DNA of 64,000 nt from Aquibacillus kalidii. Lineage in GTDB: Bacteria; Bacillota; Bacilli; Bacillales; Amphibacillaceae. Made by a program: the position numbers and the translations under genes. Position 1 is the first letter of the stretch. Each line of letters opens with the position of its first letter. The stretch spans positions 1-64,000 of the forward strand of contig NZ_JACLZI010000027.1 of the NCBI RefSeq assembly GCF_014280935.1. The letters are read 5' to 3'. Below the pieces are notes generated by a model that was given only the letters and a program-made list of their open reading frames with translations, did not search any database and had not been told where the DNA came from. This document shows, one piece after another, positions 1-8,921 of the stretch.

Positions 1-716
1 AAGCTCTCGGTGAAAGCATTTGCTTTGAAGTAGCTATTAATCAGGGAGTCCCATTCCGGATCAGCAAGTCTTTCACCCAACTCCTTCAAATCAGGGTCTA
101 CTCTCCCCATATACTTCCAAAAGTAAGGGGACTTTACCACATCGGTTGCCGCGGATTTAGCTATCTCCTCCACTTTTTCTTGCGCCACGACATTTATGAT
201 CTTCGCAAACATTTTGGGATTACTAGTAAGCTGTTTTAATGAACTAGCTTTTTCTGTGGGTTTTTGTTCTGGCTGTGTTATCCTAAACAAAAAATATCGA
301 AAAATTAGTTTCCCGATTAAAGCAAGTAAATCCTTCGTCATTACCTTCTTGCCGTTCCATTCAAAATTACTATGATGGAAATTCCGCTGAATATTATTCC
401 ATATATCTAGATTAGGAGATGGTTTTATTTTTGACGCTTTTCGCTTTAAAGATCGTTCATCCTCCAACATACGGTCGACAGTTAAATGGACAATGTACCG
501 CGCATCATTTAGCTCTCTTTTATACTGTTTTAATTCCCTCTCCAGTCTATCTGTATAACTATCAATAGAGCCTGGTACAACACCAGGATAACTTGCTTGA
601 AGTGACCGAAATTGCCGACGGAGGGTCTGAACTGCATCATCAGATTGATGCTCTGCTTTCCCAATCATACTAGATAGATGCTTCAATTCTCCCAGATTCA
701 CGTTTATTTTACTCAT
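1..716 (-). CDS. Putative type VII secretion-associated (LXG-like) protein, C-terminus cut by window edge
   Basis: An open frame begins at an ATG at 716 with a strong GGAGGAG ribosome site 7 bases upstream and runs off the left edge after about 238 codons, so the C-terminal part is not visible. The N-terminal 110 residues look helical and charged (MSKINVNLGELKHLSSMIG, then many Q/R/E), like the long helical hairpin of LXG or other WXG-superfamily secretion substrates. No signal peptide or membrane segment is seen. It follows a small WXG-motif gene, the arrangement known from ywqH-ywqI-ywqJ type operons, in which the last gene is often a polymorphic toxin. The toxin end, if any, lies outside the window, so the role is inferred from context and shape only. 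Confidence 0.5.
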   Translation of the reverse strand, partial: MSKINVNLGELKHLSSMIGKAEHQSDDAVQTLRRQFRSLQASYPGVVPGSIDSYTDRLERELKQYKRELNDARYIVHLTVDRMLEDERSLKRKASKIKPSPNLDIWNNIQRNFHHSNFEWNGKKVMTKDLLALIGKLIFRYFLFRITQPEQKPTEKASSLKQLTSNPKMFAKIINVVAQEKVEEIAKSAATDVVKSPYFWKYMGRVDPDLKELGERLADPEWDSLINSYFKANAFTES

Positions 717-807
717 GGCACAACTCCTCCACCTTTAAGAGTTGTAGCCTATGTACATTCAAATACCCGCCTACAATGTTAAATAAATTTCCGATTAACC
801 CACTCAT
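709..807 (-). CDS. Possible 32-aa small protein, coupled to its neighbours
   Basis: An ATG at 807 overlaps the stop of the upstream WXG-type gene (ATGA arrangement), and its own stop overlaps the start of the next gene by 8 bases. The 32-residue product begins MSGLIGNLFNIVGGYL and has one mildly hydrophobic stretch. Both overlaps would suit translational coupling, but there is no separate strong ribosome site, so this may only be the linker between two genes. I recognise no family. Confidence 0.25.
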   Translation of the reverse strand: MSGLIGNLFNIVGGYLNVHRLQLLKVEELCHE

Positions 808-1076
808 AACAAATTAGCCGCTTTCTGCCTGTAATAGTGAATCTTATTCCTCGTTTCCTGCCGTAGCTCGCTGTATGTATGTTCCACCCGACTCCTCGAT
901 TGATTCACGTCCGTTGCCACTCGATCAAACGCATGTCTCACATCCCCTTGCCAATGTGCCGCGTACTTACTTCTCCCACTCGTAAACGTCTGGTGGGCAT
1001 GGTGAAAATCTTGAATAACATGATTAAGCCGTGACAAGAATTCCTCTAGTTCGGCTGCTTTGCGCAGATACCTCAT
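804..1076 (-). CDS. Small helical WXG-motif protein, DUF5082/YwqH-like
   Basis: About 90 residues, strongly helical and basic, with a central W-Q-G motif (AHWQGDVRHAFD) that matches the helix-turn-helix hairpin signature of WXG100/DUF5082-type secretion partners. An ATG at 1076 has AGAAGG 6 bases upstream and is my preferred start. A stronger site (AAGGGG) lies before another ATG at 1113, but in a different frame (MLVSAEEAEKDTYEV...), so the true N-terminus may be joined by a frameshift near 1075-1085. The family's usual length is about 120-140 residues, which also hints at N-terminal loss. It probably acts with the downstream LXG-like protein. The family call rests on the motif and operon position only. 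Confidence 0.45.
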   Translation of the reverse strand: MRYLRKAAELEEFLSRLNHVIQDFHHAHQTFTSGRSKYAAHWQGDVRHAFDRVATDVNQSRSRVEHTYSELRQETRNKIHYYRQKAANLL

Positions 1077-1113
1077 ACGTATCCTTCTCCGCCTCTTCCG
1101 CACTCACTAACAT

Positions 1114-2006
1114 CCGCCTATCCCCTTCCAAATATTTCTATTACTATGGTAGCGAATCACTGAAACTATTGGTATATTACATATTTCCTGTTTTATCTAA
1201 ATGCTGAATAGGCATATAGGTTTAAATAATGAGGTTATCTAGGAAAGATGGAGGAAAAAAAGGGGAATGTTGAAAATGATATGATAATAATCCGTACTTT
1301 CTAAGCAATCAGATAAATAGAGGTTTCATTTCATTTTTATCGAACAAAAACTGTCCATTTTAGTTTAGCAGGGCTTAATGATGGTTGGCAAAGCATTGTT
1401 TGGTGAAATTTCTTAGCGAACACTAGTAAGAAATATAGAAGGGGATAAGATCATATGGCCGAACAACAATACTGGCCTTCTCTTACAGACAAATCAAACA
1501 CTTTTTTTCGACAGGATCAGACCCCTTTATTTGGGAGTGATTTGTTGACAACTGCTAATTCTGTTTTGATGTTTCCAGCCACATATTTATCTATTATCAT
1601 CATTATGAGCAAGGATATGAGGAACTTCCCGTTGCCTCAACCAAGAGTGAAAGTAAGTATTTGTTATTTTCACTTGTAAAAGTAGGCTATATCATCCATT
1701 CGGTAAAAAGTAGTTCACCACGAACCCGTAGAAAGCATCCACTCTAACTTCAGAAAAGTCAAAAAAAGAAGCATTCCCCAACGAGAACGCTCCCCTGAAA
1801 GTCTTATTTTTACGTATAAAAGAACTTGAGAAAAGTAGGACGGTGGCCACATTAAAAATTGGTCAATTGCCATGAACCAACCGCTTATCCATGATAACTT
1901 AGATAGTAGAGTTGTAAAGTATATTTAAACTTACACACTTTTCTTGACAAGCCCGCTTCCATATTACCTTATTTTGATAATAATCTATTATGGATAACCA
2001 TTATGA
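1114..2006. other. About 0.9 kb without a convincing gene
   Basis: No recognisable gene. A 74-codon plus-strand frame at 1455-1679 has a fair ribosome site (AAGGGG before ATG). Its product matches nothing I know, and coding-like sequence continues in another frame to about 1744 (HHYEQGYEELP..., ending RTRRKHPL), so a frameshifted remnant is possible. The rest is AT-rich spacer between the secretion genes and polysaccharide locus A. Confidence 0.4.
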
Positions 2007-3260
2007 TTAGACGGTTGTTTTCATAATACTCTTATATAATTCTAAGTATTTTTTAGATACCTCTCTAATATTAAAACTTTCCATTACTTTATCTCTTGCA
2101 TTTTTAGATAGCTGAGCTTTAATATCTTCTTTTGAAAGAACCCACTCAAGCCCCTGTGCAAGTTCATTTTCATCGTATGCTTCAGCTAGATACCCATTTT
2201 GTTTATGGTCTACTATATCTTTAAGTCCAGTAGCATTAAATGCCACAACAGGAGTACCACAGGCTAGCGATTCTGATGCAGTCTGACCAAAGGATTCTTG
2301 TAGAGATGGCACACACATGACGTCAGCTGCTGAATATAATAGAGCCAAAGTAGCATCATCATTGATGTTTCCCATATAATGCGCGGTAAAAGGAAAATCA
2401 GGTGGGTCAAGTGGTCTACTAGATCCAAATATTATAAGTTCGACTTCATCGGAATACTTACGTGATAACAATTCTAAACTTTTAATTAAAAAATGAAATC
2501 CTTTATTATAATCGCTTGTACTGCTCATTGCTCCAAATAAAATAAGTTTCTTTTGACTCGGAAGATTTAATACATCCCTTGATACATTCTGGTTTATAGG
2601 CTTAAATTTATCAACATCTAATCCATTAGGAATAACTGTAATATTATTGTTCCTAAAAACCGAACTATTTCTAGCACATTCAGCCATCCAATTGCTTGGC
2701 GTTACTACATTTATATCATTATTCGACCAATTTTTAATTTTTGATTTAAGAATTTGGTAACTAATATCTTTATTGTTATCTGAACGAAGTTGCGGGCAAG
2801 AGCCACAAGATCTAGTATATCTATCACAGTTATATGGAATATGACACCCCCCAGTAAAAGGCCAAGAGTCATGTAACGTCCATACAATTGGACGATTTAT
2901 TCCTTCCAATTCTTTAATAGATATGAATCCATCGTTTATCCAATGTAAATGGACAACATCAGGGTTAATGTCATTAATTACTTTTTTAATGTTTCTAGGA
3001 ACCCATGAAACATGCCAAGGATTACCTTGACGATGTCGATACCTTAATAAAGGCAATTTATCTATATAAGGCCTAGCTATTGATTCTCCCCTTTCAATCT
3101 TACTACTGGGTCCAATAACATCTGGACTATCTCCAGTTTTACGTTGAACAAACATCAAAGAATCTATATTAACATGCTGATTTAAAGCTCTGTGTAAACG
3201 GTCAGCTGCCCTAGCAGCTCCGCCAATTTTATCATTCGTATTTAAATGAAGGATCTTCAT
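2007..3260 (-). CDS. Family 4 glycosyltransferase (GT-B fold)
   Basis: A 417-residue cytoplasmic transferase that should move a sugar from a nucleotide donor to a lipid-linked oligosaccharide. The N-terminus MKILHLNTNDKIGGAARAAD has the glycine-rich acceptor loop typical of colanic-acid-type GT4 enzymes. A cysteine-rich stretch (residues about 137-155, CHIPYNCDRYTRSCGSCPQL) is also typical of that subgroup. The C-terminal donor site shows the E-x7-E motif (ESFGQTASE) followed by LACGTPVVAF. Length is normal. It is the last gene of locus A and overlaps by 4 bases a glycosyltransferase relic upstream. The donor sugar cannot be read from sequence. Confidence 0.85.
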   Translation of the reverse strand: MKILHLNTNDKIGGAARAADRLHRALNQHVNIDSLMFVQRKTGDSPDVIGPSSKIERGESIARPYIDKLPLLRYRHRQGNPWHVSWVPRNIKKVINDINPDVVHLHWINDGFISIKELEGINRPIVWTLHDSWPFTGGCHIPYNCDRYTRSCGSCPQLRSDNNKDISYQILKSKIKNWSNNDINVVTPSNWMAECARNSSVFRNNNITVIPNGLDVDKFKPINQNVSRDVLNLPSQKKLILFGAMSSTSDYNKGFHFLIKSLELLSRKYSDEVELIIFGSSRPLDPPDFPFTAHYMGNINDDATLALLYSAADVMCVPSLQESFGQTASESLACGTPVVAFNATGLKDIVDHKQNGYLAEAYDENELAQGLEWVLSKEDIKAQLSKNARDKVMESFNIREVSKKYLELYKSIMKTTV

Positions 3261-3493
3261 TGCTTATGCTCCTTTATTACTTTTAATATATACTTACGAT
3301 ACTTTTCAGCAAAAGCAGGTAAAGAATATTTTTTTAAGACATATTCTTTACCATTTGCTTTAGAGAAATATATTTTATATGACTGTGATTGTTGAATTTT
3401 CCAATTAGCAAATTGTTTTTGAACTTTCCAGTTAATACTTAGATCTTCACCCATAGTTGTCAAAGAAGCATTAATAGCAAGAGGAATACCCAA
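3257..3493 (-). pseudogene. Glycosyltransferase relic made by an internal deletion
   Basis: The 78-codon frame joins two separate pieces of a GT4 enzyme. Its first 25 residues (IPLAINASLTTMGEDLSINW) match the middle of the intact transferase at 47715-48875 (IPLAFDSSLTLMGQANSINW), and its last 30 (EYVLKKYSLPAFAEKYRKYI) match that protein's extreme C-terminus (EYVLRQYSLPVIAEKYRKYI). About 200 residues, including both the donor and acceptor sites, are missing between them. It cannot be an active transferase. Its stop overlaps the next gene start by 4 bases, so it may still be translated. Confidence 0.75.
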
Positions 3494-3494
3494 T

Positions 3495-3640
3495 TTTTTA
3501 AACTAACCCATGTCTTTTCCTTTTGTATAAAAAATGCAAAAGGAATTATCAAGGCCAAAGTATGCATCTTAAATAATGTCCCAACTTTAAAATAAAGAGT
3601 ATTTGCAAAATAAGATGCCGTTGTTTGTGATTCTAATGTT
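3495..3640 (-). pseudogene. Fragment of a membrane protein, possibly a polysaccharide polymerase
   Basis: One minus-strand frame reads continuously as coding-like hydrophobic sequence (TASYFANTLYFKVGTLFKMH, then TLALIIPFAFFIQKEK) without a start or a proper end. The style resembles the last membrane segments of Wzy or EpsG-type polymerases. It abuts the glycosyltransferase relic and is read in a different frame. Family assignment is a guess; that it is a relic is more secure. Confidence 0.35.
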
Positions 3641-3964
3641 GTTTATGCATGACACCATATTTGGGAATAAATAAAAAGTTCAAAAAAGTTGAGCAACCCA
3701 AGAAAGATTGTGAAAAGTTGTCCCCTCAATTTATAACCTATTTGCTCGCTTATATCAAGTTTAAGGAAGGTTTATTTTTTCTTTACTAGGTATGATCCTT
3801 TGTAATTCTTTTGCTTGAGCACAATATGATGAGCCTATCAATAAACCTCACCGAAGACCTCAAGTCCACCTTTTATACTATTTTTTATCCATTTACGGAA
3901 AACGCTTACAAAGTGTTGTATAATACATATATAGTAACCATCATCCAACCAGGGGGAATAAGCT

Positions 3965-4090
3965 ATGATTACATTTGTATTAGGTACTGTTTTCGGTAGC
4001 GCTATAGGCATATTTATAATGAGTTTGATGGTAATTGCTAAAAGAGCTGATCAGATTAATGAAAATCGTTACATAAAGCATCCCTTTTGA
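3965..4090 (+). CDS. 41-aa small membrane protein, DUF3789-like
   Basis: ATG at 3965 follows AGGGGGAA with 6 bases spacing. The product has one N-terminal membrane helix (FVLGTVFGSAIGIFIMSLMV) followed by a short charged tail (AKRADQINENRYIKHPF). Length, the glycine-spaced helix and the AKxADxxN tail agree with the small DUF3789 membrane proteins of Firmicutes, whose function is not known. A TATAAT box at 3919-3924 could serve it, and the stop codon lies inside an intrinsic terminator, so it looks like a complete single-gene unit, intact among broken genes. Confidence 0.6.
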   Translation: MITFVLGTVFGSAIGIFIMSLMVIAKRADQINENRYIKHPF

Positions 4091-4107
4091 GGGATGCTTA
4101 TTTTCTT
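4078..4107 (+). terminator. Intrinsic terminator of the small membrane protein gene
   Basis: A 7-bp perfect stem (GCATCCC / GGGATGC, 4078-4084 and 4091-4097) with a 6-base loop is followed by TTATTTTCTTATT. The stop codon of the small gene lies in the loop. Confidence 0.75.
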
Positions 4108-4118
4108 ATTGATTAACC

Positions 4119-4420
4119 TCAACTCAAATACCACTTCACTGTTTGAGCAATCCCTGTACTAAAGTCATAGGTTGGCTTCCATCCAAGTTGTTCAATTTTT
4201 GTTGTGTCAACCGCATAGCGTTTATCATGTCCTATGTGGTATTCTACAAATTTAATTAAGTCTTCCGATTTCCCTAACGCTTTTAATATAGTTCTACTAC
4301 TTGCAAATTTGAAAGTTCAGTTTATCCGCCAATGATATATTTCACCATTAACTCATTTATGAAGTACAAGATCAATCGCAGCAAAATTATCTAGCACATG
4401 TAACCAGTCCCGAATATTTC
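4119..4420 (-). pseudogene. C-terminal remnant of dTDP-glucose 4,6-dehydratase (rmlB/rfbB)
   Basis: The minus strand reads NIRDWLHVLDNFAAIDLVLH, then a stop, VNGEIYH, another stop, and then KALGKSEDLIKFVEYHIGHD-KRYAVDTTKIEQLGWKPTYDF to WYLS. These are the characteristic last ~100 residues of RmlB (RDW.HV.DHC.AID, GHD.RYAID.TKI..ELGWKP). Two in-frame stops and loss of the N-terminal NAD-binding two thirds show that it is dead. It suggests that the ancestral locus A once used a dTDP sugar such as rhamnose. Confidence 0.8.
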
Positions 4421-4573
4421 AGGCGCAACCTTAACCAAGGAATTTGTATTTCCATCTATTAATTCATAAATTTTATATCTATTGTCCATATACTCCCTGA
4501 CGTCATACATACTCTCTCATTCCCTTGAGATATTTTAATATCCTTTAAGTCTATTTAACTTTAATAAGTTCTT

Positions 4574-5484
4574 TTATGAATGAGACACAATATACTCAGC
4601 ATTATCAGACAAGCTATATTCCTCAATAGTTGCTGGCAAAATAAAATGATCACCTTTTTAATTTCAAAATTAGCACCATTCACTTTCATTGTTGCGCTTC
4701 CCTTATGACACTTACCTGTAAAAAGTCACTAGATAACTGTTGTTCCACTTCTCCATCTAAACGCCAGTGGAACACTGTAAAATATGTTTCCTCTACAAGC
4801 CTTTTAGTGACTAATCCATTCTTTACTTCTTGTTTCATATGCATAACTGGATTAACATGTGGTACTGTCGTTACCTCTATTGATTTTTCTAAATGGAGCT
4901 CCCTTTTATTTCCTTCATTATCTGTACGGTCATAATCATAAACTCGATAGGTGATATCAGAATTGTGTTTCTAAAATAACCATTCCTTTACCAATCGCAT
5001 GGATAGTACCACTTGGTACGTACACAAAATCACCTGCACTTACTTTAATGCGGCGAAGAAGGTTGTCCCATTTTCCCTCTACTACCATTTGTTGAAACTC
5101 TCCCTTTGTTTGGGCATGGTGTCCAAATATCAACTCCGCATCCTCTTCAGTGCTAAGGACATACCAACATTCCGCCTTCCCATACGGCTGTCCCTCTACT
5201 TCGCGCGCATAACGATCATTAGGATGTACTTGGACAGATAAATCATTATTAGCATCCAGAATTTTTACAAGTAGAGGATATTCTTCCTTATTATCTTTAC
5301 TTTTATTAAACAATTCTCCATTGTTTTTCCATACAAAGTCTAGTTTACTGCCTGATGAGTCTCCGTTTAGGATTTTACTTGGTCCATCGGGATGAACAGA
5401 TATTACCCAAGCTTCACCTATTCGATCATTTGGGATATCATAACCAAATTCTGTATGTAACTTCTTTCCTACCCAAATTAACAA
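4574..5484 (-). pseudogene. manA: Broken mannose-6-phosphate isomerase (manA)
   Basis: Class I phosphomannose isomerase links fructose-6-P to mannose-6-P for GDP-mannose synthesis. The longest piece (4957-5484) shows the family core: GEAWVISVHPDGPS, the zinc-site VQVHPNDRYA and the GTIHAIGKG region. After LETQF a small deletion shifts the frame; the next segment (DITYRVYDYDRTDNEGNKRE to SSDFLQVSVI) continues the same protein, and one or two further shifts occur before the natural end at 4574 (AEYIVSHS). The first about 20 residues are also missing: the gene is cut inside IWGGKKL at the junction with a Nudix fragment. With three or more lesions it is non-functional. Confidence 0.85.
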
Positions 5485-5833
5485 GATATTACTTCAACTT
5501 AGATCAGATACAAATGATTGGGGCTTGCCTGGTGGACAATTAGAATTAGGAGAAACTCCCATCGATTGTGCCAAAAGGGAACTATATGAAGAAACAGGCT
5601 TGAATGCGCATACCCTCGAACTAGTTGAAATTTTCGCTGGCGAAGAGTTACATTTTTCATACCCCAATGGAGATGAGACATACGGGCTATGTATTGTCTA
5701 TAAAACATATTCCTTTGATGGTCAAATAAAAATTGATGAGGAAAGCTATGAGATGGAATTCTTTAACATAAATTCACTTCCATCTCATATTTTTAAACCT
5801 CACCAATTTATATTAAATAGTTTATTTAACTAG
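5477..5833 (+). pseudogene. N-terminally truncated Nudix hydrolase
   Basis: The frame reads NKILLQLRSDTNDWGLPGGQ and then a complete Nudix box (G-x5-E-x7-REL-x-EE-x-G: GGQLELGETPIDC and AKRELYEETGL), the metal-binding site of diphosphate hydrolases. The first about 25-30 residues (the leading beta strands) are missing, because the gene is fused head-to-head to truncated manA near 5480. No convincing start codon or ribosome site precedes the box; the only internal candidate is a TTG at 5525 inside the fold. Its stop overlaps the 3' end of the next gene on the other strand by 4 bases. Confidence 0.7.
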
Positions 5834-6906
5834 TTCTCTAGTAATTCTAAAACTCTCGATACTAACTGATAGACCTCATTAGGGCATTCAGTAGTTACTT
5901 GTTTGGATAACTCAACTTTTAATTCTTCCGTAATTTGTAACTGATGTAAATCTTCCCAGCTAACTAATTTAACATGATTTATACTTTTCAGGTAACTGGC
6001 CGTATTCCTATCTTCGTTCATGATATTTCTATCTAATATAATCAGCGGCTTGCTGTTAATAACAGCTTCACTAACAGTGCTCCAACCAGCTTTGGATATA
6101 ACAACATCAGCAGCTGCTATATAGTTCTGTGACTCCGTGTACTCTCTCGGTATCTGAAAGACATTTGGATTGTCTATATTTACATTACTAGAAACAAGAA
6201 ATACACAGCCTTTACTATTCCAAAGCTTTAAATCATGTAAATCTATTCCAACCTTCATCCCTAAGCCAAAGTAAATCACCGTCTTATCTCGCTTTGGATT
6301 AACACGATCCAGTATATTTTTCACTTCTTGATAATCAGCCTGTCTCGCTAAGAATCCAAAGCTTTCATTACTGTTTTTTCCCCAATCAGGCTCAAAGCTA
6401 CCGGCTAGATTTAAGAAATGGTCTATTTGAGTGTATGCATTTCTAAATGTAGTTAGATATTTTTGTTCCACTAAATCTTTATAGGCCGTATACCAAGTGA
6501 AATTAGATATTCCAATAGTTGGAATATCTAATTCTTTTGCTGGTATAAATGGGAGTGGTGAGATATCAGAGATGACTAAGTTAATACAATTTGATAGGAG
6601 AAATTCTTTTTCTATTAGGATCTTGTTATCCCAGGTATGAACGAAATCTAAATACGACTGCTCTAATTCAACTGGATTAGGTTCCATACTATTTTCTTTA
6701 AGAATATATCCTACATCCGTCTCAATCACTCTATATTGGACAGGTAAACCTTCTAAAGAATCTCTTAGGAATCCAAAAGCAAATGAATTGCATATAATAA
6801 TCCTTACATCTTGTGTGGATTTACTTATTATTTCACGAATCAAAGAAATACTTCGGGTAGCATGTCCAAATCCATAATCTGATATATAGTAAGCAATAGT
6901 TATCAT
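5830..6906 (-). CDS. MurG-like glycosyltransferase (family 28 C-terminal domain)
   Basis: A 358-residue GT-B protein. The N-terminal MITIAYYISDYGFGHATRS carries the glycine-rich GFGHATR loop of GT28-type enzymes, and the C-terminal SKAGWSTVSEAVINSKPLII matches the UDP-sugar-binding signature of that family. Start ATG has AGGGG 7 bases upstream. It lies 10 bases behind manC, in the same operon. It probably adds a sugar at the cytoplasmic membrane, but the donor and acceptor are unknown. Proteins of this subgroup are also annotated only as hypothetical glycosyltransferases. Confidence 0.75.
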   Translation of the reverse strand: MITIAYYISDYGFGHATRSISLIREIISKSTQDVRIIICNSFAFGFLRDSLEGLPVQYRVIETDVGYILKENSMEPNPVELEQSYLDFVHTWDNKILIEKEFLLSNCINLVISDISPLPFIPAKELDIPTIGISNFTWYTAYKDLVEQKYLTTFRNAYTQIDHFLNLAGSFEPDWGKNSNESFGFLARQADYQEVKNILDRVNPKRDKTVIYFGLGMKVGIDLHDLKLWNSKGCVFLVSSNVNIDNPNVFQIPREYTESQNYIAAADVVISKAGWSTVSEAVINSKPLIILDRNIMNEDRNTASYLKSINHVKLVSWEDLHQLQITEELKVELSKQVTTECPNEVYQLVSRVLELLEN

Positions 6907-6915
6907 CTATATCCC

Positions 6916-8298
6916 CTACAGAATAACTGTTGACTTAGACTTATGGAACAAAGATATAACTTCATCCCAGTCGTAAGCTAGTCTATGAATGTCATCTCTA
7001 CTAATTCCTGAACCTGTTTGTACTTCAATAAATTCAAGGTCTGAAATAGCACGAACACCATGCTTTTTACCTGCTGGTAGGTGAACAACATCTCCTGCTT
7101 TCACTCTTCTAATACTATCATCTAGTACTAATTCACCTTCACCTTTTACAATCGTCCACACTTCATCTCTTAAGTTATGATAATGATACGTTGAGTTTTT
7201 ACCTTCTTGTATGCATATACGCTTGGTAACCATTTCTTCCCCATTATCATACTTAGAGTAATCCAATGTACGTGACCATCCCCAGATTCTCTCTTCATAC
7301 ATTGGAGGTTGATCGAAATCCTTTATAAGTTCTTTGATTCTAGGGCTAGAAGCTTTATCACTCACTAAAATTCCATCAGGGCTTGCAGCGACTACCACAT
7401 CTTTAACACCAAGTACTGTAACAGGGATATCTAGTTCATTAATTAAGTGCGTATTAGTAGAATCATCACTAATAACACCTTTTCCAACCTGTGTAGTAGC
7501 CATCTCTTCAGTCAACGTATTCCAAGTACCAAGGTCTTTCCAATAACCATCGTATGGTAAAGCAACAATACTTTGTGCTTTTTCAACAACTTCATAGTCA
7601 AAGCTAATCTTAGGTAATTCGCTATAGTGACTATTTAACTCTTCATAGTTTAGTGGTAATTTTTTTTCTCTCAACAAATCTAGTAAGTAACCAAGTTTAA
7701 AGGCAAAAACACCACAATTCCATAAAGCATTTTCTTTAATTAAAGACTTCGCATTTTCCTCTGTTGGTTTTTCAGTAAAATGACTTACTTCAACATGGTT
7801 ACCATTATGGTTACTCGGAACAATATACCCATATTTGGAAGAAGGATATGTTGGCTTAACACCAATTAAGGCTAAATCTGCATTGGTGTCCTCAATAACT
7901 TCTTCTAAATCCTTTACTCTTTCGAAAAACTCATCTTCTACATACGGATCCACTGGTAATACAACTACAACTTCATTCTCAGGCATTAACTCAACAGAGT
8001 GAAGATAAGAAGCAGCTAAAGCAATAGCTGGAAATGTATCACGTCTTTCTGGTTCTGTTACTATTGGAACATCTAAACCTAATTGACTGTGTATCATTTC
8101 ACGTTGTAGTTTTGATGTTGCTATGGCAGAATCTTTTTCTAGTCCTACAGATTCTAATTGACCCCAAACTCTTTGTACCATAGATAGCTTTTCGTCTTCT
8201 TTACTGTCTAGTACTTTTAAAAACTGTTTTGAACGTGTATCATTTGATAGTGGCCATAAGCGTTTTCCTGATCCACCGGAAAGTAATATAAGTTTCAA
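6916..8298 (-). CDS. manC: Mannose-1-phosphate guanylyltransferase (locus A copy)
   Basis: Makes GDP-mannose from GTP and mannose-1-P, feeding Gmd and Fcl in the same locus. 460 residues: the nucleotidyltransferase signature LLSGGSGKRLWPLS sits at the N-terminus, a catalytic-domain motif FTEKPTEENA at about 170, and a C-terminal cupin (residues about 360-440: TYHYHNLRDEVWTIVKGEGE and AGDVVHLPAGKKHGVRA) like that of bifunctional ManC/AlgA proteins. Start is TTG at 8298, with AAGGAGG 6 bases upstream. A second copy lies at 44402-45763. No phosphomannomutase gene is visible in the window, and manA here is broken, so mannose-1-P must come from elsewhere in the genome. Confidence 0.92.
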   Translation of the reverse strand: MKLILLSGGSGKRLWPLSNDTRSKQFLKVLDSKEDEKLSMVQRVWGQLESVGLEKDSAIATSKLQREMIHSQLGLDVPIVTEPERRDTFPAIALAASYLHSVELMPENEVVVVLPVDPYVEDEFFERVKDLEEVIEDTNADLALIGVKPTYPSSKYGYIVPSNHNGNHVEVSHFTEKPTEENAKSLIKENALWNCGVFAFKLGYLLDLLREKKLPLNYEELNSHYSELPKISFDYEVVEKAQSIVALPYDGYWKDLGTWNTLTEEMATTQVGKGVISDDSTNTHLINELDIPVTVLGVKDVVVAASPDGILVSDKASSPRIKELIKDFDQPPMYEERIWGWSRTLDYSKYDNGEEMVTKRICIQEGKNSTYHYHNLRDEVWTIVKGEGELVLDDSIRRVKAGDVVHLPAGKKHGVRAISDLEFIEVQTGSGISRDDIHRLAYDWDEVISLFHKSKSTVIL

Positions 8299-8921
8299 AG
8301 TAATCCTCCTTTATTAATTTAAGTATTTGTGTACAGTAATTTGATTAATTGAACTATAATTCTATCAATGTGACAAAGGGGACAATGCCATTAGTCTTAA
8401 CCAAATAAGAAAATAAAGTTAACCACACCAACATAATAAGAAGTGTCTTCTAACGCCTTCCACTAATAGAGGATAACAAAAGACAGGGTCAAGTAAGCCC
8501 CCTAAAACCTCCTCTTAGTTTACAAAAAGTTTAGTTTTGGCCGAAACCATAGGAGTGTATGAGTGTTGTCTTTTATGATTATAAACTTAACTAAAAAATT
8601 TTTTTTAGCACATAGTCAACAGTAAATGCTTTAGTCCTTCGCTTTCAATAATACTATTACCTCTACACCGTTTGAAATCCTCATCTTATTTCAAGTTAAA
8701 CTTTCTGTGCACTTGATAGACTTACTTCTTCAATTATGTCTAATTTTTTATTTTCCGTGCCTTGGTGAATATACCTAATAGTTTTCTTAACTGATTTAGG
8801 AAGCTTACCAAAAAATATTTCAAGTGTTCTACCTCTAACATTACCTTGTATTTATTGAAAATATGCACTTTCCAATTATAATGAATTCCTTTTATATTTA
8901 CAGTAGTGCTCTATGTTAATA
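8299..8921 (-). other. Non-coding stretch with a possible gene relic (about 8696-8895)
   Basis: About 620 bases between wzx and manC. The minus strand at 8696-8895 reads as coding-like sequence in two frames (KGIHYNWKVHIFNKYK in one; VRGRTLEIFFGKLPKSVKKT to SLSSAQKV and a stop in the other), with no start. This would suit the 3' end of a decayed polysaccharide gene, but I cannot name the family. I see nothing else in this stretch. Confidence 0.3.

Noticed and set aside
1455-1679. 74-codon plus-strand gene candidate
   Set aside because: A ribosome site is present, but the product matches nothing and coding-like sequence switches frame; kept only as a remark on the spacer.
3811-3999. 62-codon plus-strand frame
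   Set aside because: It overlaps the promoter and start of the better supported 41-codon DUF3789-like gene and has no ribosome site.
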